The notes below the pieces were generated by a model that ran no database searches, was not told where the DNA came from, and was given only the letters and a program-made list of their open reading frames with translations. Made by a program: the position numbers and the translations under genes. From Jimgerdemannia flammicorona (Eukaryota; Mucoromycota; Endogonomycetes; Endogonales; Endogonaceae): DNA of 11,529 nucleotides. The stretch is taken from positions 1 through 11,529 of the forward strand of contig RBNI01006269.1 of NCBI GenBank assembly GCA_003990745.1, given 5' to 3'. This document shows, in pieces, positions 1-8,092 of this stretch (position 1 is its first letter; each line of letters starts with the position of its first letter).

Positions 1-15
1 AAAAAAAAAAAAAAA
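1..15. repeat. Homopolymer A run at the window edge
   Basis: Fifteen A residues directly precede LINE-derived sequence in sense orientation. It may be the A-rich tail of a further upstream LINE, or a place where an assembly stopped. It mirrors the T run at the other end of the window. Confidence 0.9.
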
Positions 16-113
16 TATAACTATCTTCTATTAGAGAATACACTGGTGGATGATTTCAGTTTTGAAGATAGTATAGAATGTCTTCAGGAGTGTGGGAGAG
101 ATCTGTGGCCAGA
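16..113 (+). mobile_element. Old LINE copy, left half (interrupted)
   Basis: This stretch aligns by eye with about 4978-5080 of the full-length LINE. Shared blocks include TACACTGGTGGA and GAAGATAG.ATAGAAT.TCT. It covers ORF2 sequence downstream of the reverse transcriptase domain. The similarity stops abruptly after position 113. The next part of the same LINE resumes at 5881, so this is the left half of one older copy whose right half lies at 5864-6642. The old copy is 5'-truncated, and its start abuts the A run. It is non-functional. The call rests on alignment within the window only. Confidence 0.85.
97..113 (+). repeat. Target-site duplication, left copy
   Basis: The 17 bases AGAGATCTGTGGCCAGA recur exactly at 5864-5880. 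The two copies bracket the full-length LINE. The first A of the right copy could belong to the LINE's A-rich tail, so the duplication is 16 or 17 bases. Joining the sequence before the left copy to the sequence after the right copy restores a continuous LINE segment, which confirms a real insertion duplication. Confidence 0.92.
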
Positions 114-409
114 CATCCAATCCTTTCTTTGGTAATATTTGGGTTACACAAACTTTAAGTAACTCTTAAGACTTCATTTTTAAAGAAAAGATACTAATAA
201 CATAGTGACTGTGGAGCATTCTGAGATATATGTTGGGTAGGGGTGGCCCTAGTACATTCAACTGGCAGCATGTGGAGAGGAGCCATGGCTTGGGGAGAAG
301 CATGAGGGGCTTGCTGGCAGGAGGACATAGAAGAGGAGGGGGCAGTATTGGAGGATAGAGAACTGGGAGAATGAGCTTTACCAATAAGATGAAGAGAGTG
401 TGACTGATA
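114..409 (+). other. LINE 5' region, probable 5' UTR and start of ORF1
   Basis: This is the 5' end of the inserted LINE. The first hundred bases are AT-rich and the rest is purine-rich. No long reading frame is open on the + strand. ORF1 may begin here, since fragments of Glu/Gly-rich coding-like sequence lie at about 234-380, but no start codon can be chosen. LINEs often carry an internal promoter in this position, but I see no recognisable element. A - strand open frame across the region is most simply a shadow of the purine-rich strand. Confidence 0.5.
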
Positions 410-2055
410 ATGACAACTGGGTTGGAGGGCTGGCTGAGGAAGGCCAAGGAGACAGAGAGAGCTGTAGGTTCTGAGAGAGTGGTCCATAGAGGCAAGGGCA
501 GCAGAGCTAGGGGAGTAGTGACTAGAGAGAGTGGGACTACTGATAGAGGGAGGACTGCTAATCTGGAAAAAAAATCCAGATATGACAGTTGATGGTGAAT
601 CTGGACAGAGAGTGGGCATGAGGTCTAGGGATCTGGCAGATAGTGTAATGGGACTAGTGGTAGTACTATTACTCAAGAAATCAAGATCTGAATTCACCAT
701 CATGCTGTGCTTCTGAGGCTTAGTAGTTATAATAAGAATGATTCTGAGGATTCTGGCTCAAGAGATGAAGGGGACTGCCTTGGTGAAGTTTTTGAAGGGA
801 TGGGAAGGAGTGGAGGTCAGCTTTGAGCAGAAGGAGGTACTGTTGGAGGTAATGGAGAGGAGAGTGGTAGTGGGGGGGATGGTGATTTCCATGGCATAGT
901 GCTTGTACTGGAATCCTCAATTGGTGTAGTTGATAGTGCTGAACATATCAACTATATCAAAGAAAATAGCCAGGGGGTTGATTATAGAGGCCATCAAGGA
1001 GTATGGGGAGATTGTGGATATTGGGTTTAGGGTCTGAGAAGATACTAAGTTCAGGACTGGCCAGTGGTTCTAAAGTGGAGCCCTGTGGAATTTAAGATTT
1101 CATAGGTAAAGAAGATATTGAAAGAAGAAGAGAACTTGCTAGAGATATTGAAGGATCTGACTGGGGCTGTAGAGAGGAGGAGATTGGCCTAATAGAAGTA
1201 TGAGACTAAGATGGTTGTAGAGATTATCAATAGCAAGAGGGTGTAGCTGGATTGAGCAGTCTGAGAGCAGGCACAGAGGAGACAGATTCAGAAAGAGCTG
1301 TAGATGAAGTTGGGAGGAGAGATAGCAGAGGAGACCATAGCTGAGGATGCTAGTTTGCAAGTAAGTACCAGGGTAGAGGAGAAGGGAGTGACTCTAAAAG
1401 TACCCCAGGGAGCAGGAGGTAGCTTGGGGTTGAGTGTAGTCATGGGAGATATGGTGATGGTTGAGGGGGAGCACTCTTAGTATAGAGTACCAGGTGGGGC
1501 TGATGGAGAGGAGGAACTGCAGGATGTACTGAAGGAGAATTAGGACAAGTCAGCAAGGTGAAATACCAAGGGAGGGCAAGTGGAGAGAGTGGAGGGAGTG
1601 GTTGAGAGAGTTGAGGAGACTGTAGATGAAGAGAAGTGGCTGTAGAAAATACTGAAAAATATAATAGCAGAGGAGCTGGGGGGGGGGAGGACTTTCAAGT
1701 ACTAAGCAAGAGACACTGGGGTGAAATCCTATATAGTGAGGAGATACTGAGAAAAATCTGTGATGAAATCATAGCAGCACTGCTAGAAGCTGAGGCCTAT
1801 CAAGTAGATGATAACAGAGAGGTGGTGCTTAGGGTGATTGTGAATGATTGTACAGCTTACATATGAGGACCAAGAAAGGGACTAGATAAGTGGCAGGTGG
1901 TGTGCAAGAAATACCAGTCAGAGATAGAGGCTGTAGATGGGGTGGACTGTCAGGAGATCTTGGCAGTACTGGATACTCAGCAGGAGGAGACAGATGAGAT
2001 TGTAGCAGAGAGGAACTTGGATCTTGTAGGTGATGATATGAGTATAGAACTGTAG
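410..2055 (+). pseudogene. LINE ORF1 (gag-like nucleic-acid-binding protein), broken
   Basis: The coding signal moves through several frames. A basic Ser/Arg/Gly-rich stretch lies at 410-566. A second frame runs about 575-1070 and contains KGTALVKFLKGWEGVEVSF and EAIKEYGEIVDIGFRV, followed by RTGQW. A third runs about 1073-1680 and is highly charged, Glu/Lys-rich and probably coiled-coil. The fourth, at about 1688-2055, includes ILRKICDEIIAALLEAEAY. Frame changes fall near an A8 run (567-574), near 1065-1073, and at a G10 run (1678-1687). The KEYGEI...RTGQW pattern resembles the RNA-binding part of LINE ORF1 proteins. I see no CCHC zinc knuckle. In family terms the protein would coat the element RNA. 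Internal stops include TGA at 1864. The TAG at 2053 may be the true end or a decayed Gln codon. The start is uncertain. Confidence 0.6.
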
Positions 2056-2107
2056 AGTAGATACTCTCTCTTGAAAAACATTATTCAATATGAACAGTAC
2101 AACTAGA

Positions 2108-2790
2108 ATCTTTTCTTTAAATATCAATGGACTGAGGGGTATGATGAGATGATGAAATATCTTTAGCTAGTTGAAAGGGCTAGATGTGGATCTTTTTTAT
2201 TATAGGATATGAGTTATAATATAGACTTGGATTTACTGAACTGGATGAGGGAATGGGGCAGTACAGTAATATAGCAGGGTCAGGTGGACATTCTGGTCAG
2301 AAAGGGGGTGGCAGACATTGGGAACATTGGACATTGGGGAAGCTGATTGGTGTGGGGAGTGTGGAGGAGGCTGGGTTGGAGTCCCCTGACTGTGAGATTA
2401 TGCTATTGCCTGGCAGAAAGGGGGGAGTAAGTGGAATGAGTCTGGGGTCTGCAAGAGGCTATTATTCTGGCAGAAGCAGAGATCAACTATCTGGGGGGTG
2501 ACTTTAATATAATACACAATGGCAGATTGGACAGAACTGATAGAGAGAGGGATATGGTAGACAGAAGTGGTGAGATGGAGGACTGAGAGGAGATTGAGAG
2601 ACTGAGTTCTTTGGTAGATGTCAGACAACTTAAGTAGGCAGATCATAGGGTCTATACTCACTGGGTGGCTGGACTGGGATTCCAGATAGACTGGGTGTTG
2701 ACAGCTGAGTACTGGAGTATAGATGTCTAGAGTGAAATTGAGACAGTCTGGTGTCCTTGATCAGACCACTGAGAATTGCTGGGTGGAGAG
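2108..2790 (+). pseudogene. LINE ORF2 AP-type endonuclease domain
   Basis: Exonuclease-endonuclease-phosphatase signatures appear in order. FSLNINGL lies at 2111-2134, with the metal-binding Asn at NINGL. Then comes a degraded L-stop-DMSYN (about 2199-2216), matching the usual LQ(E/D) motif with Gln turned into TAG. GGDFN follows at 2494-2508, DWVL at about 2688-2699, and SDH at 2761-2769 with the catalytic His. These are the hallmark motifs of the L1-type nicking endonuclease. The reading frame changes once, in the T6 run at 2193-2198. Stops replace several conserved residues; for example, the codon after SDH is TGA, where Arg (CGA) is usual in the family. No activity is expected. Confidence 0.82.
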
Positions 2791-2999
2791 AGGTTTGGGA
2801 GTAGTGGGAATGGGCCTGAACATTGATACCTAAATACTGTATTACTGGGGAATAGTATCTTGTAGGGAGAATGGGTGGTGGATGTTAGTACTAAGGTGGT
2901 TGGCTGGAGGGCACAGGGGTTGGAGATTGGGAATTATTAGCAGCAGTTGAAATCTGATACTCATAGTATTGGAGTGAGGTAGAGAGAGAGAGGGGGGCC

Positions 3000-4448
3000 C
3001 AGTGGAGACAGCATATTAGGTGGGCTTCACAGAGGCTGGGAAACCTACTGGAGAGATAGGCTGAATTAATAGAGGACTGTGGGGTAGGGGATTGGAGAAT
3101 TCAGAGGATCCAGCAGAAGGTGGAAGAATTGAAGAGGCTGCTTAGACAGGAGGAGGAATTGCAGGTAAAAGGACTAATGGCTTGGCTGAGGTGGCAGGGT
3201 GTAGAGGAGGGGAAGTGGTCTACTAAATTCTTATTAAGACTACTATAGATAAGGAGAATAAGGTAGCAGTGAGAAGGAGTATTGAATGAGGCAGGAGAGA
3301 TGATGACTGGGACACTGGGGATCCTGGGCCTATTGCAGTCTTGCTGGGAGCAGCTGTGGAGTGAGGAGAAGGGGGGAGAAGGTGCTCTAAGTATTGAAAG
3401 ATAACTGGAGGATTGGCACCCAGATCCAGCTATGGGCCTGGGTGAACTTAAAGGCCCAGTGAGTAGAGAGGAGGTGTGTTAGGTTTTGACAATAATAAGT
3501 ATGGATATGGCCCTTAGAGAGGATGGGCTGTCTTGGGATTTTTGGAAGGAGATGGCTAATATTGAGGTTGTATTAGAGGAGATGGTGTGGATGTATAATG
3601 AGGTCATCAGCTCAGGGTCCTGGATTGAGAGACAGAACCTGGGGCTTGTAGCTCTGTTATATAAGGATAAGGTGAGAAGAGAGGATTAGAAGAACTGGAG
3701 GCTAATCATGCTTCTGAATATGGATCATAAATTGGTGACAAAGATTTTGGTGACCAGGCTGTAAGGAGTGGCTCAGTAGATACTAGAGGCTGAATAAAGG
3801 GGCTTTATCAGTGGTTGGTTGATTCAAGATAGAATAGTATAGGTCTATAGTATTATTGAGAGTACTCATATAGCTGGAGTAAATGGCCAACTAGTCTTTC
3901 TGGATCAAGAGAAGGCATATGATAGAGTTTAGTATATATGGCTAGAGAGAGTGTTGAAGCAAAGAGGGGTCCCACAAGGATTCAGAAGATCAGTGATTTG
4001 TCTGTTATAGGAGAGTCAGGAAGCTATTATGGTAAATGGGCACAGGGGAGAGTCCTTTCCCCTGGGCAGAGGAGTGCTGCAGGGAGATCCACTGTCACTG
4101 ATTCTCTATGCCCTCTCATTAGAGCCTTTGTTGGACTGGATTTGGTACAGAGTTGGGGGTTTGGAAATTTTTGGAGTAAACTGGAAGGTTGGGGCCTTTG
4201 CTGATAATATGGTAGTTGGACTGAGATCTGTGGAGGATGTGGTAGCACTGAGGAGTACAGTGGAATGGTATGAGGGGTATTTAGATACTAGGCTCAACTG
4301 GTATAAGTGTAAGACTCTGGCTCTGGGTAGAGGAATAGTTGGAGGTAATATGATCAGAATGGTAGTCCCAGCTGGTAAGGTGGTCCACTACTTGGGGATT
4401 TATTTTTCAGTATATAGTTCCCTGCTGCCTCATGACTGGTGGAAGTAG
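3000..4448 (+). pseudogene. LINE ORF2 reverse transcriptase domain
   Basis: One frame runs from 3000 through the domain, interrupted by stops. The upstream linker contains GVEEGKWSTKF, where LINE proteins commonly have Arg in place of the Trp, consistent with CGG to TGG decay. Fingers motifs follow: LGLVALLYKDK, KNWR and LLNMDHKLV (about 3630-3735), then RGFISGWLIQD. Palm motif A is FLDQEKAYDRV (3897-3929). Motif B is RGVLQGDPLS (about 4071-4100). Motif C reads FADN at 4197-4208 instead of the F/Y-A-D-D needed for metal binding. The change fits GAT/GAC to AAT, a C-to-T change on the other strand. A thumb-like part ends with HYLGIYFS and HDWWK. It is catalytically dead. Confidence 0.9.
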
Positions 4449-5769
4449 TAGCTACTAGCTTGAGGGAATGTTCTCTTAAAGTAGAGTGACCAGTATATCT
4501 CTCTGGCAGAGAGGGTGATGGTTCTGAATGTATACTGGCTACCAAAGCTGTAGTATATTGGATATCACTTAGACTTTCTCGTGTAGGTGGTCAAGAGACT
4601 GTTGAAGATAGCCAAATCATAGATTTGAATAGGACAGAGAAGCCAGATCAGCTGGGAGGTATTGACATTGCTGGTAGACAGAGGTGGGCTTAGCCTAGTG
4701 AACTTCATCAAGTGTCTGCACTGCTTGAAAGTAGGGTGGCTGAGGTGAGTGAGTGAATTGCAGGGTCAAGAGTGGGTGCCCCTTATGCAGAGAGTGTGGA
4801 AAGCTCAGTACTCTCTCTGAGACATAACTGGTGACATGCTCTCTCTAGTGGCTCTTGAAGAGAGTAGGAAGATATACTATAGAGGATTCTGGTGAGGTAT
4901 AGTAGATGGCACCCACTGTATTGGTCTTCAGTGGAGGGGTGATGAGGGGGAGGAGGAATAGAGACCACAGATGTAGAGATGGGACTACCTACTGTTAGAA
5001 GGTACACTGGTGGAGGATTTTCAGCTAGAAGATAGCATAGAATATCTGTAAGAGCATAGAAGGTATTTGTGGTCAGAAGCATGGCAGGGAGTGGAGATGG
5101 GTGAAGAATGGGACTAGAATAGTGTCTGATCTTAGTGCAAGCAAGTGACAAAGTGGCTCCCCCCAAGTTCTGGGTGGTATAGTGGTGGATTTTGAGGTGA
5201 AATATAATGCTGAACTATCAGTCAGGACACTTGGTAGAAGGGGGTATTGTGGTATATGAGGAGTGCCTAGATATTGGGCAGATAGGAGGTATAGTATAGA
5301 CCCCTGAGTATTGGCTTAGGGAGTATAAGGTTCTGAGAGATTACTGGTAAGTTATCAAGGACAGGTTGGGGCTATAATCTTTAGAGAAAGGGGAGAAGGA
5401 GAGGTGGGGGGATCTCTAGCATAGGTTAGTGGGAGGAGTTGAGGATGAGTGATTGACTTTAGAGTGGGCTCTAGCTATTTGAGTTGGGCTTATCAGATAT
5501 TGACTCTATGTATTTGAAGATGGTCAATGATTAGTAGTTGGGGTAAGAGTGGTAAGATGAGAGTGGTTATTGCTGAACATCTTGAATAGGTGGTGGCAGG
5601 GGTGGGGACCTGGAGGGAGAAGCTATAGGAGACTTGTGAAATATATTTATAAGAAGAGTAGGGAGAGAGTTGGGGTTAGTAACTCTCAGGAGAGGGGGGG
5701 GGAAGGAATGAGGTAGGGGGAGAAGTCTATGTGGAATTGGGTGAAGGATATGTTGGTACCTTTGTATTA
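4449..5769 (+). pseudogene. LINE ORF2 C-terminal region, Trp-rich
   Basis: Downstream of the RT, frame 0 holds LAERVMVLNVYWLPKL and GGLSLVNFIK, both typical of the segment after the RT in L1-like LINEs. The frame changes at the C6 run (5159-5164). A last part in frame 2 includes RYKTL-free but Trp-rich sequence ending NRWWQGWGPGG (about 5585-5617) and KKSRERVGV. The same part is found in both other LINE copies, at 5881-6600 and, reversed, at 10210-10810. I see no RNase H domain and no clear cysteine-rich zinc-binding motif here. I do not recognise the terminal segment as a named domain. The stop at about 5767 is uncertain. Confidence 0.65.
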
Positions 5770-5804
5770 ATATAATATAGATTAGATGGTAATTAGTAAT
5801 AAAA

Positions 5805-5863
5805 GTAGAAGTCCAAGTAACTATAAGAAAATAAAAAAATAAAATAAAAAAAAATAAAAAAAA
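5805..5863 (+). repeat. LINE 3' terminus and A-rich tail
   Basis: The block GTAGAAGTCCAAGTAACTA (5805-5823) ends the element and recurs at 6600-6618. With two differing bases it also appears reversed at 10192-10210. It is followed by irregular A-rich sequence with scattered T (5827-5863). The shared block is the probable site recognised by the element's reverse transcriptase, inferred from its position and conservation. Confidence 0.85.
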
Positions 5864-5880
5864 AGAGATCTGTGGCCAGA
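5864..5880 (+). repeat. Target-site duplication, right copy
   Basis: This is an exact repeat of 97-113, directly after the A-rich tail of the full-length LINE. It continues without a break into the right half of the older LINE. Confidence 0.92.
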
Positions 5881-6620
5881 GACTTGGCAGAGAGTGGGAA
5901 TTAGCAAAGAGTAGAACTAGAATGACATTTGGTCATAGAGCAAGCAGGTGGTGAGGTGGATTTCCCCCAAGTTCTGGATAGTATAGTATAGACTCTTATA
6001 GTGTAATATAATATTGAACTATTGGTCAGGATATTTGATAGAAGGGAGTATCTTGGAGGAGTACCTTAAAGTCAAGTAAGAGAGTAAAGTAGTGCAGACT
6101 TCTGAGTATTGGATGGAAGAGTATGAGGTTATGAGAGATATTTGAAGACTCATTAAGAGTTAGATAGAGATATGTCTACCTAGGCAGATGGTGGGTGAGA
6201 GGTGGAGTGATCTCCCAAGAAGACTAGTAGAAGAAGTTAGTGATGAGTAATTAATTATTATGTAGACTCTGGCTATTTGGATTGGACTTACCAGATATTA
6301 GCTGTATGTATTTGAGAATGGTTAGTAGTTGACACTTAGAGTATAGATTGCAAGGTGGGAATGGTTGATACTGGATCTTTTAAATAGTTGGTAGTAGGGG
6401 TGGAGACCTGGAGGTGGGCTCTATAGAAGGCTTATAGAGAAGATTTGCAGGCAGAGTAGGGGGAGGATTGGAGTAGTAGGGGGAATAGTGACTTTTTGGA
6501 GAGATGGGGAGAGAGGAAGGAGAAAGACTCCTTATGAGATTGGGTGAGGAGTATATAGATACATCTCTATTAGTATAATATAGACTAGATGGTAATCAAG
6601 TAGAAGTCCAAGTAACTATA

Positions 6621-6642
6621 AATATATATATATATATATATC
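6621..6642. repeat. (AT)n tail of the old LINE
   Basis: About eleven AT units directly follow the LINE 3' terminal block. It probably arose from the original A-rich tail, or is a microsatellite that grew there. It marks the junction with the Gypsy remnant. Confidence 0.85.
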
Positions 6643-7062
6643 TCCTCCAGATCAATCACTTAAAGAAAACTATCTCTTAGTAAGTATACTGCCAACTAGT
6701 TAAGCTATATATGTAAGAATCTTATCCTAGAATCAGAAGAGCAGACAATTTTCGAAATTTTTATACCATCTGATCTCAGGAATCTCTTCTTTGAACCCAA
6801 TCAAAACATCAAGAACCTGGATATTGAAAGATATACATTCTCTGTAAGATGAACTCTGTGCATTCTTAAACAATCAACTAAGTTAGAAAAGAATCATCTT
6901 ATCAATAAGAACCATCATAGGCCATCTGGTGCCCTATCTCAATTGAATACATAAGAAAGTTTATAAGTTAAACCTATTGAGAAATAGCAAAAGGTCTCAG
7001 AAGAAAAGAAAGACCCCTCTGTAATCTAGAAGAAAGTAAAGTCTTCTATGAATATTAGAGAA
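6643..7062 (+). other. Gypsy upstream part, no domain recognised
   Basis: This is AT-rich sequence upstream of the recognisable pol region. Several frames give polar, Lys/Glu/Gln-rich peptides with stops. By position it should be the end of gag or the protease region, but I see no D-S/T-G protease motif and no zinc knuckle. One of the window's four CpGs lies at 6753. Confidence 0.4.
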
Positions 7063-8092
7063 GAATTAACATCTCAGCAATAGCAATAACTAGTAGAACT
7101 CCTTTATTATCTAAGACATCTTTACTTTAGACTATAGTTACCTATTATATAATTCATTATATTATTATAGTATAAATACAGGAAATGTAATATTTATCCA
7201 GTAGAAGCCTTACAGTATACCCTATTATCTAAAGATATTTGAGAAGGAATATATTCAGAAACTCTTAGACAATAGAGTTATCTGATCCTCTACTAGCCCC
7301 TGGATCAGCCCTATACTTATTATATTTAGAAAAAGAGAATAGAGACTCTGTATAGATTACAGAAAACTCAAGAGACAGATACCTACTTCTTGTCTAGAAT
7401 TGATGATCTCCTTGACTAATTATAAGATATCAGATACTTTGGCAGCATGGATCTTTTTATAGTATTTTATAAGCTCTCTATAGACCCTAAGAATATTCAG
7501 AAAACAGTCTTTCTAGTCCTAGAAAAATTATTTGAATATCTTCAAATAACCTTTAAACTCTATAATGCACCTCTCTTCTACCTTTTAAAGAATGATGAAC
7601 TCAATCTACAGTCTACTGATCTACTACTATCTGATTATATATATAGATTATTTTAATATCTATTTAGTAAAATTTGAGGAATATCTAAATTCTCTAGAAA
7701 AATTCTTCAATCTCACTTATAAGAATTACTCAAGACTTAATAGTAAGAAATTTTACTTTGGAAAACAGAAACTTAAATTTCTTAAATTTATAGTTTCAAA
7801 AGAAGGAACTCATATAGATCTAAAGAAAATTAAGAAGATCAATAACAGGTTAGTTCCCAAGACTCTAAAGGAAATACTATCATTTTTGATATTAGTGTCC
7901 TACTACTGAAGATTTATCAAAAACTTTACTCAAATAGCTGCTCTAATCTAGACTCTTCTCAAGTAAGAAATGCCTTATAAATAGATAGAATCAGAGGAAC
8001 TAGTCTTCAAAGAACCCAAGTACTATATGACTATAGCACCAATTCTCATACAATCCAATCTATAAAAGCTATTCATCTTATATATATATAGA
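7063..8092 (+). pseudogene. Gypsy pol: reverse transcriptase, broken
   Basis: A Gln-rich linker with stops (LTSQQ then LVELLYYLRHLY, from 7063) leads into the RT. EKEYIQKLLDNRVI and STSPWISPI follow, then RLCIDYRKL at 7343-7369. After a frameshift come RIDDLLD and GSMDLFIVFYKLSIDP (7447 onward), then FEYLQITFKLYNAP. The catalytic motif at 7640-7651 reads YIDY instead of YIDD, so the second metal-binding Asp is gone. FGKQKLKFLKFIVSKEG and KEILSFLILVSYY mark the connection region. Frame changes lie at about 7130-7181, about 7375-7395 and about 7595-7640. The TGA at 7907 sits where Arg is usual. The frame runs on toward RNase H until the foldback element cuts in after position 8092. Confidence 0.85.
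8085..8092 (+). repeat. Target-site duplication of the foldback element, left
   Basis: TATATAGA lies directly before the element and recurs at 8665-8672. The site is in a TA-rich stretch, so the length could be misjudged. The 8-base reading makes the element start with TAGTG, which suits hAT elements. Confidence 0.65.

Larger units (their letters stand above)
2090..5769 (+). pseudogene. LINE ORF2 (endonuclease / reverse transcriptase), broken
   Basis: ORF2 would be about 1,220 residues, normal for this class. It starts at an ATG 35 bases after the ORF1 stop. The coding signal uses frame 2 to about 2193, frame 1 to about 2992, frame 0 to about 5159 and frame 2 to about 5769. The three changes coincide with short homopolymers: T6 at 2193-2198, G6 at 2992-2997 and C6 at 5159-5164. 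In-frame stops are mostly TAG, but TGA and TAA also occur, so a simple codon reassignment does not rescue the frame. The protein would nick target DNA and copy the element RNA in place. The stop is uncertain because the three LINE copies differ at the end. The domains are listed separately. Confidence 0.85.
114..5863 (+). mobile_element. Full-length non-LTR retrotransposon (LINE), degenerate
   Basis: The element is delimited by a 17-base target-site duplication and ends in an A-rich tail, the product expected of target-primed reverse transcription. In order it carries a 5' region, a charged ORF1, a roughly 35-base spacer, and ORF2 with N-terminal AP endonuclease, central reverse transcriptase and a C-terminal Trp-rich region. 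This is the architecture of fungal L1/Tad-like LINEs. The coding strand is strongly purine-rich. It is inactive: there are dozens of in-frame stops, at least four frame changes, and the reverse transcriptase catalytic motif reads FADN. The clade (Tad, L1-like or other) cannot be fixed by eye. Confidence 0.9.
5864..6642 (+). mobile_element. Old LINE copy, right half
   Basis: This stretch aligns with about 5064-5825 of the full-length LINE through the end of ORF2 and the 3' terminal block, then ends in an (AT)n tail. It continues the fragment at 16-113, so the old copy is about 0.86 kb long once the insertion is removed. In its coding frame it keeps a long run of LINE-like residues, for example EEYLKVK, TLAIWIGLTRY and GWRPGGGLYRRLI. 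Conserved Gln and Trp positions are replaced by TAG, as at 6323-6328 and 6392-6397. It keeps TGG at 6278 and 6356, where the other copies have stops. It is non-functional. Confidence 0.88.

Noticed and set aside
194..703. Open - strand frame of about 170 codons rich in Ser, Pro and Leu
   Set aside because: It lies opposite the purine-rich LINE 5' region and ORF1. Its composition is what the complement of such a strand gives, and it shows no domain.
2253..2501. Gly-rich open frame of 82 codons on the + strand
   Set aside because: The endonuclease is read in another frame here, leading into GGDFN at 2494. This frame is a shadow.
4783..5166. Open - strand frame of 127 codons, with a similar PPPPHH peptide on the + strand at 10965-11153
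   Set aside because: Both are antisense to the same ORF2 segment in two LINE copies, so the likeness follows from shared sequence. There is no independent sign of coding.
2090..5769. Possible reassignment of TAG to Gln, since most in-frame stops in the LINE are TAG
   Set aside because: TGA and TAA also occur in frame (for example after SDH at 2770), sister copies have CAG, CAA or TGG at the same places, and frames are also broken by indels. Decay explains it better.
6643..7062. Search for tRNA genes, a primer-binding site or a host gene between the LINE and the Gypsy pol
   Set aside because: No cloverleaf-like pattern, no clear tRNA-complementary stretch and no sustained reading frame was seen.
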